Assembly (NCBI GenBank): GCA_019114985.1 | Contig: DXEM01000032.1 | Span: 62,001 to 126,000 of the forward strand | Direction: 5' to 3' | Length of the DNA stretch: 64,000 nt | From: Candidatus Anaerostipes excrementavium | GTDB taxonomy: Bacteria > Bacillota > Clostridia > Lachnospirales > Lachnospiraceae | Shown: piece by piece, positions 10,521 through 20,699 of the stretch | How the letters are laid out: every line of letters starts with the position of its first letter | How positions within the stretch are numbered: the stretch's first letter is position 1 | Notes under the pieces: generated by a model | What the model was told of the DNA's origin: nothing | Seen by the model: only the letters and a program-made list of their open reading frames with translations | Database searches by the model: none | Translations under genes and position numbers: made by a program

Positions 10521-12983
10521 TTATTTACTAGCTTCCTTCACAGAAAAAGTCAGTTTTTTATCCTTCTTGCCGATGGTTAAGCAATCACCGTCTTTTAACT
10601 TTCCTTCTAAGATCCAATCTGATAAAACATCCTCGATCTCATTTTGAATGACTCTGCGCAGAGGTCTTGCACCATAATGTTCATCATATCCTTTCTCCGC
10701 CAGCCAGTCATAAGCTCCCGGCGTCACTTTCAAAAGAATCTGATGACTTTCCTGCAGTCTTGCTGCTACTTCCTCGATAAAGATTTTAGCAATCTGCCGC
10801 ACTTCTTTCTGTGTCAGCACCGCAAACACGATCGTCTCATCAATTCGGTTCAAAAATTCCGGACGGAAAATCTGTTTCACTTCTTCCATCACGCTCTTTG
10901 TCATTTTTTCATGATCTTTCTTACGATCTGTCTCTGCCGCGAATCCCAGCCGTTTCGGCGCAATGATTCGATTGGCTCCTGCATTGGACGTCATAATAAT
11001 GACCGTATTCTTAAAGTCTACCAGTCTTCCATTGGAATCTGTAATATGTCCGTCATCCAGTACCTGCAGAAGAATATTAAACACATCCGGATGCGCCTTC
11101 TCAATCTCATCAAACAAAATCACAGAGTATGGGTGTCTGCGGATCTGCTCGCTTAACTGTCCGCCTTCTCCGAATCCTACATATCCCGGAGGAGAACCAA
11201 TAATCTTAGAGACACTATGCTTCTCCATGTACTCGGACATATCCACTCGGATCAAATCCTCTTCCCGGCCGAACATCGCTTTGGCAAGTGTCTTGGATAA
11301 TTCTGTTTTTCCCACACCGGTCGGCCCTAAGAACAAGAAAGAACCAATCGGGCGTTTTGGATTCTTAAGTCCTACTCTGCTCCTTTTCACTGCCTTTGCC
11401 ACGGCTTCTACCGCTTTATCCTGTCCAATCACTCGTTTGTGGAGTTCTGTTTCCAGATGACGCAGCCGTTCCATATCTCCTTTTGTCAGCTGACTGACCG
11501 GAATCTTTGTCCACAGGGATACGACCTTGGCCGCATCGGCTTCCGTTAATTCCGGAATCTCATTTTGTTTTTTCTGTATTCTGTTTTGTTTTCTGGTAAA
11601 AGCCTTTTCCAGTTTCTGTTTCTCTTCCTTTTTCTCCCTTGCCCCTTTCATATCGCCTTGGGAAATAAGGATATCAATCTCTCCTACCAGATCTTCCACT
11701 TTTTGCTTCTCTTCCTGCAGATCTTTTGGAACTTTCAAAAGCCCCATTCGTTTCTTTGCGCAGGCTTCGTCCAGCAGATCAATCGCTTTATCCGGCAGAA
11801 AACGATCGCTGATATAACGATCCGCCATTGTTACGATGGAAGACAGCACTTCTTCCGGAATCAGCACTTTATGGTAATCTTCAAAACGGTATTTCAACCC
11901 TCGCAGGATGACCACCGATTCTTCCAGTGTTGACTCCTCGATTCTTACCGGCTGAAATCTTCGCACCAAAGCCGCATCTTTCTCAAAATATTTTGTATAT
12001 TCTTCACTGGTCGTCGCACCGATCAGCTGAAAATCACCTCTTGCCAAGGCAGGTTTCAAAATATTTGACGCATCCATGGCGCCCTCAGAACCGCCGGCGC
12101 CAATCATTGTATGAATCTCATCGATAAATAAAATGACCGTTGGATCTTCTGTCGCCTCGGCAACGATCCGCTTCATACGTTCTTCAAATTCCCCTCGATA
12201 TTTGGTTCCTGCAATGACTCTTGTCAGATCCAGAGAAAGCAGCCGCTTTCCTCGAAGCAGGGATGGCACCGTTTCGTCCACGATCTTTTGTGCCAGTCCT
12301 TCTACGATGGCTGTTTTCCCCACACCCGGATCTCCTACCAGACAAGGATTATTCTTTGTCCTCCTGCAAAGTACCTGCATCAGGCGTTCCATTTCTTCTT
12401 CCCGCCCGATCATCGGATCCAGTTCTTTCATTGCAGCCTTTTCTGTAAGATCCGTGCTGTATTGAAGCAGCAGAGAATCTCCGCTTCCTTCCGCTTCGAT
12501 CATCTCCGCATGGATCGCCTGGGTATATTCTGTTTTTGCTGTTTTGTAATCCATGCCGGATGTCACTAAAATATCCGTGAAAATGCCATCCATAGCGATT
12601 TTATTCTTCTTTAAGACATTGACTGCCTCATTATCTCCATCTCGAATAAATGCCATTAAAAGATGTTCTGATCCGATTGCATCACTTCCATATTTGATCG
12701 CAAGTTCTCCTGCCAATTCCAAAATCTCTTCTGATTTTGGCGTATAAGAAAGTCTTCTCCTGCCATCTCTCGGAAGTTTGGCTTTCTCTCGAATTACTTC
12801 TTCCATCATATCTCGTTCCAGTCCATGCATTTTAAGAACTTCCCTTGCCATGGATCCTTTCGTCCCGTATAAACCTAGCAGCAGAAAAATGCTGCTTACA
12901 TCCCTGAATCCCAGATATCCGGCAATATCCTTGCCTTCTTCCAAGGCTTTTGCCGCTAATTTTGTAAATGGTAACCGATTCAT
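10521..12983 (-). CDS. clpC: ATP-dependent Clp protease ATP-binding subunit, ClpC-like (Hsp100)
   Basis: 820 aa; Clp_N repeats, two Walker A motifs (GDPGVGKTAIVEGLA; GPTGVGKTELSKTLA), C-terminal ClpB-D2 domain. Confidence 0.93.
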   Translation of the reverse strand: MNRLPFTKLAAKALEEGKDIAGYLGFRDVSSIFLLLGLYGTKGSMAREVLKMHGLERDMMEEVIREKAKLPRDGRRRLSYTPKSEEILELAGELAIKYGSDAIGSEHLLMAFIRDGDNEAVNVLKKNKIAMDGIFTDILVTSGMDYKTAKTEYTQAIHAEMIEAEGSGDSLLLQYSTDLTEKAAMKELDPMIGREEEMERLMQVLCRRTKNNPCLVGDPGVGKTAIVEGLAQKIVDETVPSLLRGKRLLSLDLTRVIAGTKYRGEFEERMKRIVAEATEDPTVILFIDEIHTMIGAGGSEGAMDASNILKPALARGDFQLIGATTSEEYTKYFEKDAALVRRFQPVRIEESTLEESVVILRGLKYRFEDYHKVLIPEEVLSSIVTMADRYISDRFLPDKAIDLLDEACAKKRMGLLKVPKDLQEEKQKVEDLVGEIDILISQGDMKGAREKKEEKQKLEKAFTRKQNRIQKKQNEIPELTEADAAKVVSLWTKIPVSQLTKGDMERLRHLETELHKRVIGQDKAVEAVAKAVKRSRVGLKNPKRPIGSFLFLGPTGVGKTELSKTLAKAMFGREEDLIRVDMSEYMEKHSVSKIIGSPPGYVGFGEGGQLSEQIRRHPYSVILFDEIEKAHPDVFNILLQVLDDGHITDSNGRLVDFKNTVIIMTSNAGANRIIAPKRLGFAAETDRKKDHEKMTKSVMEEVKQIFRPEFLNRIDETIVFAVLTQKEVRQIAKIFIEEVAARLQESHQILLKVTPGAYDWLAEKGYDEHYGARPLRRVIQNEIEDVLSDWILEGKLKDGDCLTIGKKDKKLTFSVKEASK

Positions 12984-13375
12984 AATTCCTCCTGGTTTCT
13001 ATCTAATTTCTGATACATGCAGTCAACCAGACTGCACATCTCCTCTCTTGTAATTCCCTTACAGATTGCCTGGGCAACTAACATCTGAAGTTCCTGTTCT
13101 ATAGAGGCCAGTTCTTTTTTCTTCTCATCTGCCTCCACACTGATGACCGCACCTTTTCTTCGATCCAGCTTCAGATATCCTTCTTCCCTTAAAATAGAAT
13201 ATGCTTTATTGACCGTATGCATGTTGACTCCCAGTATCTGAGCCAGCTGACGGACGGACGGAAGAGATTCTCCATCTGCATATTCTGCACAGGCAATTCC
13301 CATGATAATCTGATTGCGAAGCTGCACATAGATTGCTTCGTCACTATTGAAATCAATCTCCAATATCATTTGCAA
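12980..13375 (-). CDS. GntR-family (YtrA-like) transcriptional regulator
   Basis: 131 aa; DEAIYVQLRNQIIMGIACAEYADGESLPSVRQLAQILGVNMHTVNKAYSILREEGYLKLDRRKGAVIS; overlaps clpC by 4 bp. Confidence 0.9.
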   Translation of the reverse strand: MQMILEIDFNSDEAIYVQLRNQIIMGIACAEYADGESLPSVRQLAQILGVNMHTVNKAYSILREEGYLKLDRRKGAVISVEADEKKKELASIEQELQMLVAQAICKGITREEMCSLVDCMYQKLDRNQEEL

Positions 13376-13559
13376 TCCCTTCTTTCTCTCTCTTGTGTAA
13401 CAACAGTTTCCAGCATCTAAAGAAGCCGGGTATTCAGCCTTCCTCTTTTCAGACTGTTATATACAGACTATAATAAAGAGCACAAGCTGTCAAGCATTCT
13501 TGTCGAATCCACCCCCATATGCTATCATTATTTTATAAAAGAAACGGAGGAAAATTATT

Positions 13560-14276
13560 ATGAAAAAAAGGAAAAAGAAAATCATAGTTCTCGTTGGCAT
13601 CTTCATTAGCATGCTTTGTTTTACAGGCTGCCAAAAACAATCTTATTCCAACTCTATCATTGAATTTCATGGAGAAGAATTAACCCTTGGGGATTCTCAT
13701 GCTGATTTAAAAGATAAATTTGATGACTTTTATTATGATACCGGTTATCATACCATGTTCGCAGACTCTGATTTTTATGATACATCTTATGATTTCTCAG
13801 AGGTTGAAATATTAGACATTGCAAATGGAAATCCCGAAGACGGAACCTTAGACGTCACTTTCACAAAGGATACTCTTCTCGAAATCGATTTTCAAACTTC
13901 CGAAGCAAATATTCAAGGATTGACTCTTGGAACTTCCTCCGATGAAGCAGCCCAGGTTCTTGGTCTGGATGAGAGTGAAATTGCATCAGATTCTTATCAT
14001 TATGTATTTTTTGATTCCAGTAATCATTCCATTTTACATGTAAGCGATGCTGATGAAGCATTTCTTTATCATAGTTTAAGTTATGCTTCGCTATACGAAT
14101 TACAGCAGAAAGACGAATATAAAGACACCTTTGATAACGCACAATATGTATTGCGTTTTATCATTGAAGACGGAGAAATCGAATGGCTGCAGGTTTATAA
14201 CTTGGAACCACTGAAAACAGATGAATCTTTGTTGGATGACTTGCAACGATTCGACAAAGACCGGCTTGCATCATAA
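13560..14276 (+). CDS. Putative lipoprotein
   Basis: 238 aa; signal peptide with lipobox (IFISMLCFTGCQKQ); RBS GGAGG upstream. Confidence 0.75.
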   Translation: MKKRKKKIIVLVGIFISMLCFTGCQKQSYSNSIIEFHGEELTLGDSHADLKDKFDDFYYDTGYHTMFADSDFYDTSYDFSEVEILDIANGNPEDGTLDVTFTKDTLLEIDFQTSEANIQGLTLGTSSDEAAQVLGLDESEIASDSYHYVFFDSSNHSILHVSDADEAFLYHSLSYASLYELQQKDEYKDTFDNAQYVLRFIIEDGEIEWLQVYNLEPLKTDESLLDDLQRFDKDRLAS

Positions 14277-14442
14277 GCCATTAATGTTTGATTTTATAAA
14301 TAAAGAAATATAGTGAAATATTACAATTTTATTCCAAAAGAACAGACGCCTGCTCCCGCAGACGTCTGTCCCTAAACGACATATTTTCATTTCTTTCTTG
14401 ATTTTCTCATCCTAAAACTCAGACGAATCATTCGACACGCTC

Positions 14443-14757
14443 TTAATTATTAAGTTCCTGTACGTCATCATAGCAATCATCACATGCGAACATTTCAATA
14501 TCCAGCATATTGGTATAATGCTTCAATTCTTTGTCAAAGTTTTTGCCGCAGATTCCACACTCGTGTGTATGCTCTTCACACACATAACAGTCCGCTCCTT
14601 TTGACGTCTCAAATTTCTTTGTCGGTGTATTCCCGCACCAAGCACATGGTTCATCGGACGTATAGCCTCCGCCCAACATAGAACAGCCGCAGGAGACTGC
14701 CATAAGCAAAGAACAAAGGGTTCCGAAAACAACTTTTTTCATACTTTTTCTCACCAT
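14443..14757 (-). CDS. Cys-rich (zinc-ribbon-like) putative lipoprotein
   Basis: Lipobox LLMAVSCGCSM; CxxC pairs CAWCGN, CYVCEEH, CGICGKNF, CDDC. Start chosen at MVRKSMKK. Confidence 0.65.
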   Translation of the reverse strand: MVRKSMKKVVFGTLCSLLMAVSCGCSMLGGGYTSDEPCAWCGNTPTKKFETSKGADCYVCEEHTHECGICGKNFDKELKHYTNMLDIEMFACDDCYDDVQELNN

Positions 14758-14869
14758 CTCAAAACCTCCCATATAAATTTTTCTTCTGTACTTTTATATC
14801 CTAAATTATACAAAAAAAATCAGGTTTCTTCAATGTTCTGAAACAGTAAACACTCCTATATTTTCTCAC

Positions 14870-16090
14870 CTAATATACCAAAAAACTTTTATCTAAATTG
14901 CTGATAAATTGATACATAGATCTTTTCAGACTTTTTTCATATATTTCCAATACTCCCCAAGATTGTTTCTCTTTTTCAAAAATGATTATGATGCTCCCTT
15001 TACATTCAGAAATCATCATAAAATTCTCAGGCACGGGAAATAACTCTCTATGAATTCGATATCTTTTTATTTTCTCTGGTTCGTCTATATTGGAATTTGC
15101 TGCTCCCCACTTGGAAAGTGAATACTCTGATACTTTTTGTTCTGAGACAAAAAGTTTTAAGTTCTGTGCCAGCTTTTTTCCTTTTTGTTTTACCAAAAAA
15201 TACCCTGCGTCATCATAACTTAAGATTGTTTCAATTTTATGATCATCAATCCATTCTTCTGCCTTTTCCAGACCATGCTCCATCCGGAACATTTTCCTTG
15301 CTGTTTTCATAAATTGCTGAAATATTCCATGAAATACTTCTACTCTTTCTTTTTTGTGATCATAGATCGCATACTCGTAATCAGGCGTGTATTGAATTAT
15401 CTCACTCTCTGTTATGATCGCACATGGAAGCAGATTCAGATTATAAAAATGAGATTGTACATCATCATAGTAATAATACGCTTCATATTTACAGTCAGAT
15501 ATCAGAATCGTTGAAATTTGAGTTAAATTCTTCAAATTATAGGAATTTTCTTCCCCACTTTCTTTGCTTTCCATGCAAATAATATGATAAATTTCTACCT
15601 CTTTATTTTCGCAGTAAGCAATCAACATCTGTTGAAGAAATTCGTTATTCGGCTGACATATCATGCAAATCTTACCTTTTTCTTTTCCGGCCTCACGCTT
15701 GATCATCTCACGGATTTCCCGATTGACGCTTTGCTTCCCATATAAATATTTCTTTTCTTCTATATGATTTTCTGCCGGATTCCATTCTACTTGGAACTGT
15801 TTTCTTTCTCTAAATAAATCAATGAGATGAATGATATGATTTTGTTCCTCATAGACATTCTTTCCGATCATCGTAATCTGGTAGCTTTCCACCAATTTCT
15901 TTTTCTCAAAAGGTGACAGTCCCAAAGCATCTGCAATCTGATATACCATCTCTACTCTGGATGGATGCCGGGTTCCTTGTACGATCTTATACATACTTGC
16001 TCTGGAAATATCGCACATCTTCGACAATGTATATACCTTCTCATTCTTTAATTCCATGTACTCTTTTAGTTTTTCCGAAAAAATACTCAT
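14870..16090 (-). CDS. XRE-family transcriptional regulator with unrecognised C-terminal domain (paralogue B)
   Basis: N-terminal HTH (YTLSKMCDISRASMYKIVQGTRHPSRVEMVYQIADALGLSPFEKKKLVESYQI). Confidence 0.75.
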   Translation of the reverse strand: MSIFSEKLKEYMELKNEKVYTLSKMCDISRASMYKIVQGTRHPSRVEMVYQIADALGLSPFEKKKLVESYQITMIGKNVYEEQNHIIHLIDLFRERKQFQVEWNPAENHIEEKKYLYGKQSVNREIREMIKREAGKEKGKICMICQPNNEFLQQMLIAYCENKEVEIYHIICMESKESGEENSYNLKNLTQISTILISDCKYEAYYYYDDVQSHFYNLNLLPCAIITESEIIQYTPDYEYAIYDHKKERVEVFHGIFQQFMKTARKMFRMEHGLEKAEEWIDDHKIETILSYDDAGYFLVKQKGKKLAQNLKLFVSEQKVSEYSLSKWGAANSNIDEPEKIKRYRIHRELFPVPENFMMISECKGSIIIIFEKEKQSWGVLEIYEKSLKRSMYQFISNLDKSFLVY

Positions 16091-17583
16091 AGTTTTTTGT
16101 CCTTTTTCATTTTGTCAGTTCCTTTATATTCACTGATAATCTTTTTCAGTCTTCGCAGTGTTTCTTCCGTATCATACACCATAGAAGACTGATCCAATGT
16201 ATCAATGAAATGAAAAAAAGCTTCCGTTAAACTTCTTTCATATAATAGAGGGAAACACCACTCCTGATTGTTTTTTCGATACAGCATAGTCATCTGAATA
16301 TTATCATAATGGCTAACATAAAGATCATCCGGCATTACCAAAGCATCCGGTTTCAGCATATAATGCATGATCTTTCCTTCCTGAATCTGCCTGATTGCAG
16401 TCTCAATCACAAGAATACGAGACTCCAGCGGCGGACGTTTGCAGTATTTAAAATACGGATCTGTCAAATACCCTGTTTCCATGTATTCCCGAACCCATGA
16501 TTCCTTAAAAAAGCCTTTATATTCCATTGTCGTCTGAAGCAATCCTTCTTCCAAATCCTTATTTCTCTGCAGAAATGCTCTGGCTTGCTTCCCTGCCTCC
16601 CCCTTAAGATCAAAATATTCCATTGATACTTCTATCGGAGTTGCCACAGATCCAAGCATCGAAGAAAAAATCAATTGTTTTTTTACCGGCAGTACACCGC
16701 AGATTTTTTCATCAATTACCGTATTGTATGTATCCACAATATCATTGACTCCCGGCTTCATAATAAACATCGGCGCTGCTTTTTTACGATAATCCTCTAG
16801 AATCTCCATGAAAAAACGTCTGGCTTCTTCGCCCTGATCATAAATTGCGCAATGATAATCTTCCGATATTTGAAGCACATGTTCTCCTATAAGAATCAAA
16901 TAAGGAAAAAGATTCAGATTGTGAAAATGAGATTCTAAATTATCGTAATAGTAAAAAACTTCATAGTCACAATTGCATAGGAGCAAAGGCTGGATTCTTA
17001 AAAGACATTGGAGATTGTATTCCTTTGCTTTGTCGTCCTTGCCCCCTTTCAGACATAAAATATGTGAGATCTTTAATTGAAGTTCTTCACTGTATATCGC
17101 CAAAATCTGATATAGGTACTCATACTCCGGCTGGCAAAGCAAGTAAATCTCTGTTTCTTGTTTCTTTTTTTCCTGTTCTAATAATATTTGTATAAACTTA
17201 TCAATGTTTTGTTTTCCATAAATAATTTCTTCGGAATCCTTTATGGGTTCCTGTATTTCTTTGTAGTGGATTCTTTTCTTTCTTTCCGTATCATTTTTCA
17301 AAATAAGTTTTTGAAAAAATTCCAAAAGGTATTTTTTCTCGCGGTAATCCATTTTTCCATTGCAGCTAATTTCGTAGGATTCCAATAATTGTTTCTTATC
17401 AAAAGGCGACATTCCCAATATATCTGATAGAATTTCTACAATCTCTCGATTCTCCGGAAGACATTCCCCCTGACAGATCTTATACATTTCCACCACACTG
17501 ATGTTGCTGGATTTGGATAAATCATATGCTGTAATGTTCTTTTTTTCCATATATTCTCTTAATTTCTCTGAAAAAGCTGTCAT
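16087..17583 (-). CDS. XRE-family transcriptional regulator with unrecognised C-terminal domain (paralogue A)
   Basis: N-terminal HTH (YDLSKSSNISVVEMYKICQGECLPENREIVEILSDILGMSPFDKKQLLESYEI); overlaps the next gene by 4 bp; colinear similarity to 14870-16090. Confidence 0.75.
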   Translation of the reverse strand: MTAFSEKLREYMEKKNITAYDLSKSSNISVVEMYKICQGECLPENREIVEILSDILGMSPFDKKQLLESYEISCNGKMDYREKKYLLEFFQKLILKNDTERKKRIHYKEIQEPIKDSEEIIYGKQNIDKFIQILLEQEKKKQETEIYLLCQPEYEYLYQILAIYSEELQLKISHILCLKGGKDDKAKEYNLQCLLRIQPLLLCNCDYEVFYYYDNLESHFHNLNLFPYLILIGEHVLQISEDYHCAIYDQGEEARRFFMEILEDYRKKAAPMFIMKPGVNDIVDTYNTVIDEKICGVLPVKKQLIFSSMLGSVATPIEVSMEYFDLKGEAGKQARAFLQRNKDLEEGLLQTTMEYKGFFKESWVREYMETGYLTDPYFKYCKRPPLESRILVIETAIRQIQEGKIMHYMLKPDALVMPDDLYVSHYDNIQMTMLYRKNNQEWCFPLLYERSLTEAFFHFIDTLDQSSMVYDTEETLRRLKKIISEYKGTDKMKKDKKL

Positions 17584-17745
17584 CTTCTCTTTTGTATCTC
17601 CTTTCTCTAATATAGATTTTATTAAATTTTTATAATAATTTCAATATTAGACAAAAGATTAGACAAATTTTTATACAAAATGCAGAGAGATTCTATGAAA
17701 AAAGTTATAACCATTGATACGATTTTCCTGCAATCAAAAAAAATC

Positions 17746-17773
17746 CCCACCGGAATCCATTGACTCCAGTGGG
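17746..17773 (-). terminator. Terminator of the zinc-ribbon protein gene
   Basis: CCCACTGGA-N10-TCCGGTGGG followed on the minus strand by GATTTTTTTTG. Confidence 0.75.
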
Positions 17774-17795
17774 AATATCCATCTAATCGATTTTG

Positions 17796-18752
17796 TTATT
17801 TTTTTGTTCCCATATCGTCATCTAAGAACATGCTGTAGCTTCTTGGCTTATAGCTTCCTCCTGCAAAACTGCAGTAACGATAGAGACAATCTACATAATA
17901 ATCTTTTTGATTCTTCTCTGTCGAAGGGGATGTTCCCGGATAACCATATCCGATTTCCATTGTATAGATATAATTTCCCTGTACCCTGGAAAGATAATAA
18001 ATTGCCTGTTCCTTATCAGACTTTTCAACACCGCCCATGATACACAGACCGGAAGATTCTTTATAAAGAATATCATTACGCTCTGTCAGGCGGCTCATCA
18101 GACCGCTGCGGATCGATGAAATTGCCTCTGAGGTGGACTGGGAACCGGATACTTTTTCCTTGGAATATTCCAGCCATTCGTGTTCATCATCACTCTCAAA
18201 ACGATATCCATTATCTGTGGAAGATACCTTTTTGTAGAAATCCTTTGGATATGCGAAGGAATAGCCATCCGCTGAAAAAGTTTCATAGGCGCTTAAAGTG
18301 AGGACTTTACTGTAATCCACCTTATCTTTCGCTTCAATGTCCGGCAGATCTTCATCTTCCTCTTCTTTCTCTTCTGTCGTTGCTTTCTCGGTTGTTTTTT
18401 CCGTTGTCTTTGCGCTGTCAGTTTCTTCTTCCTCTGTGGTTGCCGCAGCTGACTGGCTTTTTCCTGCATTGTTCTGCCATAATCCGACACCCAATGCCAA
18501 AGCCATTACAACAATCAGCACGGATAATGTGGTAATGATTCCTTTCGCCGATTTATATCCGGATTCCGGCGCTTCTGTTTTCACCTTGTTTTCTTTTTTA
18601 GCTTTCACCGTTTTTTTCGGCTTTGCTTCCTTCTTTGGCTCTTCCGGCTGTGGCTTTGCTTCTTTTTTTACCTTCTCCGAAAGTCTTGTTCCGCAATTTT
18701 CACAATATACGGCGCCATCTTCATTTTTTGTTTTACAATTCGGACAAACCAT
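17796..18752 (-). CDS. Zinc-ribbon domain membrane protein
   Basis: 318 aa; MVCPNCKTKNEDGAVYCENCGTRL zinc ribbon, basic linker, one TM helix, T/E-rich extracytoplasmic stretch. Confidence 0.8.
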   Translation of the reverse strand: MVCPNCKTKNEDGAVYCENCGTRLSEKVKKEAKPQPEEPKKEAKPKKTVKAKKENKVKTEAPESGYKSAKGIITTLSVLIVVMALALGVGLWQNNAGKSQSAAATTEEEETDSAKTTEKTTEKATTEEKEEEDEDLPDIEAKDKVDYSKVLTLSAYETFSADGYSFAYPKDFYKKVSSTDNGYRFESDDEHEWLEYSKEKVSGSQSTSEAISSIRSGLMSRLTERNDILYKESSGLCIMGGVEKSDKEQAIYYLSRVQGNYIYTMEIGYGYPGTSPSTEKNQKDYYVDCLYRYCSFAGGSYKPRSYSMFLDDDMGTKK

Positions 18753-18778
18753 ACTTCACTTCCTCTCTTGCTTCACAT

Positions 18779-20050
18779 CTATGCTTCGTCGATTGCTTTT
18801 CCAATATCGTTTCTCTTATACTTGTTGGCAAAATCGATCCATTCCGTCGCAGCATAAGCGTTGGCTCTTGCAGCTTTCAAATCGTCTCCTTTTGCTACAA
18901 CCCCAAGAACACGTCCTCCGTTGGTCACGATCTTATCTCCGTCGAACTTGGTTCCTGCATGAAATACATAATAGTCGTCTTTTTCCTTGAATGTCTCCAA
19001 TCCCCGGATCTCAAATCCTTTTTCATAGCTCTCAGGATATCCGTCAGATGCCAGGACAACACATACTGCCGCATTATCTTCAAATTCCAGCTCGATTTCA
19101 TCTAATTTTCCATCTACACAAGCTTCCATTACTTCAATCATGTCATTTTTCATGCGAGGCAGAACAACCTGTGCTTCCGGATCTCCAAAACGTGCATTGT
19201 ATTCCAGCACTTTTGGTCCGTCTTCTGTAAGCATCAGACCGGTAAACAAAATTCCTGTAAATGGTCTTCCTTCTGCAGCCATCGCATCCATCGTTGGCTG
19301 GTAGATATGCTCTTCACAAAATGCTTCTACTTCTTTTGTATAGAACGGACTTGGAGAGAAGGTTCCCATTCCTCCGGTATTTAATCCCTGGTCTCCGTCT
19401 TTTGCACGTTTGTGATCCTGTGCAGAAGTCATGCATTTGATTGTTTTTCCATCGCAGAATGCCAGAACGGATACTTCACGGCCCGTCATAAACTCTTCGA
19501 TCACGATCTCATTTCCTGCATCTCCGAACTGTTTGTCCAGCATCAATGTTTTAACACCGGCTTTTGCTTCTTCCAAATCTTTGCAGATTAAAACACCCTT
19601 TCCAAGTGCCAGTCCGTCCGCTTTCAGTACGATCGGCATCTTCGCTGTCTCAAGATATGTAAGAGCTTTCTCTGGGTCTGTGAATGTCTCATACGCCGCT
19701 GTCGGAATCTGATATTTTTTCATCAGATCTTTGGAAAACGCCTTGGATCCTTCGATAATGGCTGCATTTTTGCGCGGACCGAAGACACGAAGTCCTTCTG
19801 CTTCAAATACATCAACGATTCCTCCTACCAGAGGATCATCCATTCCAATGATCGTCAGATCGATCTCTTTTTCTTTCGCAAAGGCTGCTAATTTGTCAAA
19901 TTCCATCGCGCCGATATCAACGCACTCTGCATATTCCGCAATTCCGGCATTGCCCGGTGCGCAGTAAATCTTTTCTGCTTTCGGACTTCTTGCCGCTGCC
20001 CAGGCGATTGCATGTTCTCTTCCGCCGCTTCCTACGATTAAAATTTTCAT
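18779..20050 (-). CDS. purD: Phosphoribosylamine-glycine ligase
   Basis: 423 aa MKILIVGSGGREHAIAWAAARSPKAEKIYCAPGNAGIAEYAE... Confidence 0.97.
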   Translation of the reverse strand: MKILIVGSGGREHAIAWAAARSPKAEKIYCAPGNAGIAEYAECVDIGAMEFDKLAAFAKEKEIDLTIIGMDDPLVGGIVDVFEAEGLRVFGPRKNAAIIEGSKAFSKDLMKKYQIPTAAYETFTDPEKALTYLETAKMPIVLKADGLALGKGVLICKDLEEAKAGVKTLMLDKQFGDAGNEIVIEEFMTGREVSVLAFCDGKTIKCMTSAQDHKRAKDGDQGLNTGGMGTFSPSPFYTKEVEAFCEEHIYQPTMDAMAAEGRPFTGILFTGLMLTEDGPKVLEYNARFGDPEAQVVLPRMKNDMIEVMEACVDGKLDEIELEFEDNAAVCVVLASDGYPESYEKGFEIRGLETFKEKDDYYVFHAGTKFDGDKIVTNGGRVLGVVAKGDDLKAARANAYAATEWIDFANKYKRNDIGKAIDEA

Positions 20051-20072
20051 GATTTTTTCCTTTCTTTGCTTC

Positions 20073-20699
20073 TCAGGATCTGCGGATTACCTTTCCATCC
20101 ACGACCTGAATTCTGCCGTTGGCAATATCATCAATCGCTTTCGGCATAATCACCCATTCTGCCTGCTCCATGATTCTCCTCTGAAGAATCTCCGGTGTAT
20201 CACCTTCCTGCACATATACGGCTTTTTGATCGATGATCGGACCCGTGTCCGTTCCTTCATCTACAAAATGAACCGTAGCGCCGGAAACCTTTATCCCACG
20301 TTCCAAAGCCTTCTCATGAACTTTCAGTCCATAGTATCCTGTTCCGCAGAAGGATGGAATCAGAGACGGATGAATATTAATAATTCTATTTTCAAACGTC
20401 TTTATGATCTTTTCCGGAATCACAACAAGACATCCTGCCAGAACAATCAGATCGATCTGTCGATCTGTCAATTCCTGATACAGAGCTTCATTGAAATCAT
20501 CTCTTGTCTCATAATCTTTCGGAGAAATTGCTTTCGCTTCAATTCCATGCTTCTGAGCCCGTTCCAGAGCAAAGGCGTTCTTGTTATTGCTGATTACCAC
20601 ATCAATGACCGCATTGGTAATTGTTCCCGCATCGATTCCATCGATAATCGCCTGCAGATTGGTTCCTCCTCCGGATACAAGAACCGCTAACTTTAACAT
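20073..20699 (-). CDS. purN: Phosphoribosylglycinamide formyltransferase
   Basis: 208 aa; [19 protein letters not shown]..., [12 protein letters not shown] motif. Confidence 0.96.
   Translation of the reverse strand: MLKLAVLVSGGGTNLQAIIDGIDAGTITNAVIDVVISNNKNAFALERAQKHGIEAKAISPKDYETRDDFNEALYQELTDRQIDLIVLAGCLVVIPEKIIKTFENRIINIHPSLIPSFCGTGYYGLKVHEKALERGIKVSGATVHFVDEGTDTGPIIDQKAVYVQEGDTPEILQRRIMEQAEWVIMPKAIDDIANGRIQVVDGKVIRRS

Noticed and set aside
12133-12465. Plus-strand ORFs opposite clpC
   Set aside because: Antisense to conserved AAA+ motifs.
20049-20690. 213-aa plus-strand ORF opposite purN
   Set aside because: Antisense to a clear purN; no family resemblance.
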